Assembly: GCA_023268805.1 (NCBI GenBank)
Contig: JALRKT010000007.1
Coordinates: 1 to 51,528 of the forward strand
Direction of reading: 5' to 3'
Source: Bacilli bacterium
GTDB lineage: Bacteria > Bacillota_I > Bacilli_A > RFN20 > CAG-826
Length of the DNA stretch: 51,528 nucleotides
The position numbers and the translations under genes are program-made. Under the pieces are notes generated by a model. The model worked only from the letters and a program-made list of their open reading frames with translations. It did not search any database and was not told the DNA's origin. Shown piece after piece: positions 48,797 to 51,528 of the stretch. The stretch's first letter is position 1. Every line of letters starts with the position of its first letter.

Positions 48797-50236
48797 TTAT
48801 CCTTTTTTTAGAGGGTTTGTTTGAAAACGTAATTGTGCTTTTTGAGGGTGATAATAAAGGGAAATAAGCTCATCAGGAATGCGGTTTAATTCATCCTTAG
48901 GAAGCAACGATAACAAATCCCAACTTAACTCAAGGGTTTCTAGCATCGTTCGATTGGCAGTCGCACCTTGATTGATAAAATGGTCTTCGAATAATTGACC
49001 AAAGTGTAAATATTGTTGATCAAGAGCACTAAGTTCTTCTTCACCAATAACACTCGCTAAGCTTCGTAAATCAAGCACCTTCGCATAATTAGCGAACAAT
49101 TGATTAGATACTGCTGAATGGTCCTTACGCGTGTAGCCGTCGCCAATACCATCTTTCATTAAGCGCGATAAAGAGGGCAAAATACCGATAGGAGGGAATA
49201 AGTGGCGTTGATGTAAATCTCGATCTAGTACTACCTGACCTTCCGTAATATAACCCGTTAAATCGGGAATCGGATGCGTTATATCATCATTGGGCATCGT
49301 TAACACGGGGATTTGGGTCACAGAACCCTCCACACCTTTTACAATCCCGGCGCGTTCATATAAACTTGCCAAGTCGGAGTAAAGATAACCTGGAAAACCT
49401 TTACGACCCGGAATTTCTTCTTTGCTACTTGAAAACTCACGTAATGCCTCTGCATAGGCTGTCATATCCGTCATGATTACGAGCACATGCATGTGGAGTT
49501 CAAAAGCCAGATATTCAGCCGCAGTTAATGCGCAACGAGGTGTTAAGAGTCGTTCAATTATGGGATCATTGGCAAGATTAGAGAACATGACGACCCGATC
49601 CATGACATTGGCCTCAAAAAAAGATTTTTTGAAAAACTCTGCGACGTCATTTTTAACACCCATAGCCGCGAAAACGATACAAAAGTTACTTTTCTCTTTA
49701 TCGGAGATGGATGCTTGTTTAACAATTTGTGCTGCAAGTTCATTGTGCGGTAATCCTGAACCTGAAAAAATCGGAAGTTTTTGTCCACGGATTAAGGTGA
49801 TTAATCCATCAATGGAACTAATACCGGTGTTAATGTAGTTTCGGGGGTATTCCCGCATGACAGGATTAAGTGGAGAACCGTTAATATCTCGCTTTGAACG
49901 AACAAAAATAGATCCTAATCCATCAATGGGTTTTCCTGCTCCATCAAAAATACGTCCCAATATATCTGGCGATAAAGCAAGTTCAAGGGGATGCCCTAAG
50001 AACGAGGTTTTGGTGTTGTTTAAGGCAATGCCATCCGTCCCCTCGAAAACTTGAATCGCCACACGTTTTCCTTGAATTTGAACAACACGTCCTTGCCGAA
50101 TCGACCCATTATCGAATTCAATTTCTACAAGATCTTCATTGGCAACATCTTCAATTCCATCAAGAAAAACCAAAGGACCTTTAATCGCTTCGACCCCTAA
50201 GTATTGAATGCGAATTTTAGAAGTATTTGATTTCAT
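48797..50236 (-). CDS. ntpB: V-type ATPase subunit B
   Basis: A 479-residue non-catalytic regulatory subunit of the head. It has [15 protein letters not shown]-like text ([13 protein letters not shown]), [37 protein letters not shown] (no Walker A, as expected for B) and [36 protein letters not shown]. Start overlaps the end of subunit A by four bases (ATGA). Together A and B form the hexameric nucleotide-binding ring. Confidence 0.95.
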   Translation of the reverse strand: MKSNTSKIRIQYLGVEAIKGPLVFLDGIEDVANEDLVEIEFDNGSIRQGRVVQIQGKRVAIQVFEGTDGIALNNTKTSFLGHPLELALSPDILGRIFDGAGKPIDGLGSIFVRSKRDINGSPLNPVMREYPRNYINTGISSIDGLITLIRGQKLPIFSGSGLPHNELAAQIVKQASISDKEKSNFCIVFAAMGVKNDVAEFFKKSFFEANVMDRVVMFSNLANDPIIERLLTPRCALTAAEYLAFELHMHVLVIMTDMTAYAEALREFSSSKEEIPGRKGFPGYLYSDLASLYERAGIVKGVEGSVTQIPVLTMPNDDITHPIPDLTGYITEGQVVLDRDLHQRHLFPPIGILPSLSRLMKDGIGDGYTRKDHSAVSNQLFANYAKVLDLRSLASVIGEEELSALDQQYLHFGQLFEDHFINQGATANRTMLETLELSWDLLSLLPKDELNRIPDELISLYYHPQKAQLRFQTNPLKKG

Positions 50237-51528
50237 ACGCGCACCTTCATGGTTAATAAATGATCGATATCCGCATATATAGCATCAAAACCGGATAAAT
50301 CATCATTAGGAATGGTGTATTTTAGTTTTAAAATCTTTTCAAAAATGGGTTGTTTTAAAATATTCGAAAGGGCATGCTCTTGACGAATGTATTGTTGTAA
50401 AATCGAATACAAATAAAGCAAGACTTGCATCATTTTTAACTGTTTTTTTAAGGGAACATAACTATCGTTTTGATGATAGGCATTTTGTTGAAGGAACGCT
50501 TCACGAATGAGTTTACCCATAAGAATGATGAGTTTTTGATCATCGGGTAAAACATCTTGGCCGATCAATTTGGTGATTTCTAGTAATTTTCCTTCTTCGG
50601 CTAATAACGTACGAATTTTTTTAATGGTAGGGATAAATTCAACATCCACTTCTTTGTTATACCAGTTAGTTAAGGAATCTAAATATTCAGAATAAGATAA
50701 ATTCCAGTTAACGGCGGGATAATGACGACTATAGGCTAAATTTTTATCCAATGCCCAGAACGCGCGAACAAATCGTTTCGTATTTTGTGTAACCGGTTCA
50801 GAAAAATCACTGCCTTGAGGTGAAACCGCACCAATAATGGTGACAGATCCGGTATCGTGGTTTAATGTTTCAACTAATCCAGCCCGTTCATAAAATTGAG
50901 AAATTCGACTGGATAAATAGGCAGGAAAACCTTCTTCCGCAGGCATTTCTTCAAGTCGTCCTGATATTTCCCGAAGCGCTTCTGCCCAACGTGATGTGGA
51001 ATCCGCCATCACGGCAACATGGTACCCCATATCTCGATAATATTCAGCGATAGTAATTCCTGTGTAAATACTCGCTTCTCGTGCTGCAACGGGCATATTT
51101 GAAGTATTCGCAATTAAAATCGTTCGATCAAGTAAGGGTTGTTGGGTTCGGGGATCTTGTAAATGGGAAAATTCTTCAAGCGCTTGGGTCATTTCATTAC
51201 CGCGTTCACCACATCCGATGTAAACAATTAAATCTGCATCCGACCATTTGGCAAGTTGATGCTGCATCATCGTTTTACCTGTGCCAAAACCGCCTGGCAT
51301 CGCTGCCGTACCGCCTTTGGCAATCGGAAAGAGCGCGTCTACAATACGTTGACCTGTAATCAATGGGGTCGAAATAGGTAGACGTTGATGGATGGGGCGA
51401 GGTTGTTTGATGGCGCATACTTGAAAAGCGTATAAGGGATATGACTGTTGCGTTACAGGGTCTTTAATGACGGCAAGAACATCACGTAAGGAGGCAGACT
51501 TCTCATTAAAAACAGATTCAACATATCC
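50233..51528 (-). CDS. ntpA: V-type ATPase catalytic subunit A, partial (cut by window edge)
   Basis: 431 residues are visible; the frame runs open to the last base, so the N-terminal quarter lies outside. An in-frame TTG at 51363 is not a start. Walker A is [19 protein letters not shown], followed by [40 protein letters not shown] and [33 protein letters not shown]. This subunit hydrolyses ATP or, in reverse, makes it. The coupled ion depends on the rotor subunit, which is not in the window. Confidence 0.95.
   Translation of the reverse strand, partial: GYVESVFNEKSASLRDVLAVIKDPVTQQSYPLYAFQVCAIKQPRPIHQRLPISTPLITGQRIVDALFPIAKGGTAAMPGGFGTGKTMMQHQLAKWSDADLIVYIGCGERGNEMTQALEEFSHLQDPRTQQPLLDRTILIANTSNMPVAAREASIYTGITIAEYYRDMGYHVAVMADSTSRWAEALREISGRLEEMPAEEGFPAYLSSRISQFYERAGLVETLNHDTGSVTIIGAVSPQGSDFSEPVTQNTKRFVRAFWALDKNLAYSRHYPAVNWNLSYSEYLDSLTNWYNKEVDVEFIPTIKKIRTLLAEEGKLLEITKLIGQDVLPDDQKLIILMGKLIREAFLQQNAYHQNDSYVPLKKQLKMMQVLLYLYSILQQYIRQEHALSNILKQPIFEKILKLKYTIPNDDLSGFDAIYADIDHLLTMKVRV

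Noticed and set aside
1-51528. CRISPR arrays, IS elements, prophage or att sites
   Set aside because: No regularly spaced repeats, transposase or integrase reading frames, or tRNA-flanking direct repeats were seen; the tRNA genes are intact and in ordinary units.
1-51528. Mycoplasma-type genetic code (TGA as Trp)
   Set aside because: Many genes end at TGA at family-typical lengths, including ATGA overlaps, and conserved Trp positions use TGG.

Overview
The window reads as a single, coherent, gene-dense stretch of a bacterial chromosome. It has roughly 53 protein genes, five tRNA genes, no rRNA, no CRISPR array, no insertion sequence and no gene-free stretch over 300 bases. The base composition is moderately AT-rich. 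Shine-Dalgarno sites are of the AAAGGAG type, intrinsic terminators are common, CcpA-type cre boxes occur, and the gene sets (pdhABCD, cdaA-glmM-glmS, LytTR-DUF3021, MsmX-type sugar transporter, CorC-like pairs) point to Bacillota, class Bacilli. TGA acts as a stop (for example at 5070 and 31049, both in ATGA start/stop overlaps), so this is genetic code 11 and not a Mycoplasma or Spiroplasma. A deep Bacilli lineage such as the Acholeplasma/Izemoplasma or Erysipelotrichia side is my guess; the window alone does not settle it.

Layout. 1-5900: a RibD-type reductase (cut by the edge), two overlapping photolyase/cryptochrome genes (FeS-BCP class and CRY-DASH), then a thiol/quinone-stress cluster (PfpI-like protein, HxlR/YodB-like regulator, FMN quinone reductase, CatE-like dioxygenase). 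5900-7500: ammonium transporter, tRNA-Glu and tRNA-Asn. 7498-11887: a compact Tad-like pilus/secretion operon whose genes overlap each other, led by a small RinA/ArpU-like regulator and ending in a 46-residue pilin-like gene. 12022-17891: lipoate ligase facing the complete pyruvate dehydrogenase operon. 18097-25400: a guanylate-kinase-like gene, a microbial rhodopsin with the NDQ motif of light-driven sodium pumps, a ferric iron ABC transporter, an ABC-F protein and an SDR enzyme. 25426-32829: two CorC/CNNM proteins, thymidine kinase, a 649-residue membrane/coiled-coil protein of unknown function, tRNA-Gly, a LytTR/DUF3021 pair, a NERD-like protein and DeoD. 32886-42411: a maltodextrin uptake and breakdown locus. 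42489-43904: NfeD plus stomatin. 43957-47872: glmS, glmM and the di-adenylate cyclase cdaA (without cdaR). 47952-51528: tRNA-Val, tRNA-Thr and V-type ATPase subunits D, B and A (A cut by the edge).

How it fits together. The cell appears to be a light-exposed heterotroph living on alpha-glucans. Two photolyases repair UV damage, and the rhodopsin can charge the membrane with sodium. A V-type ATPase could use or balance that gradient if its rotor is sodium-specific, which cannot be seen here. The rhodopsin promoter overlaps a consensus cre box and a near-consensus cre sits at the maltodextrin promoter, so light capture and sugar uptake may share catabolite control. The most notable items are the NDQ rhodopsin in a Bacilli-like genome with its cre box, the miniature Tad-like locus, and at least seven genes whose -10 boxes lie 6-10 bases before the start codon, suggesting frequent leaderless mRNAs.
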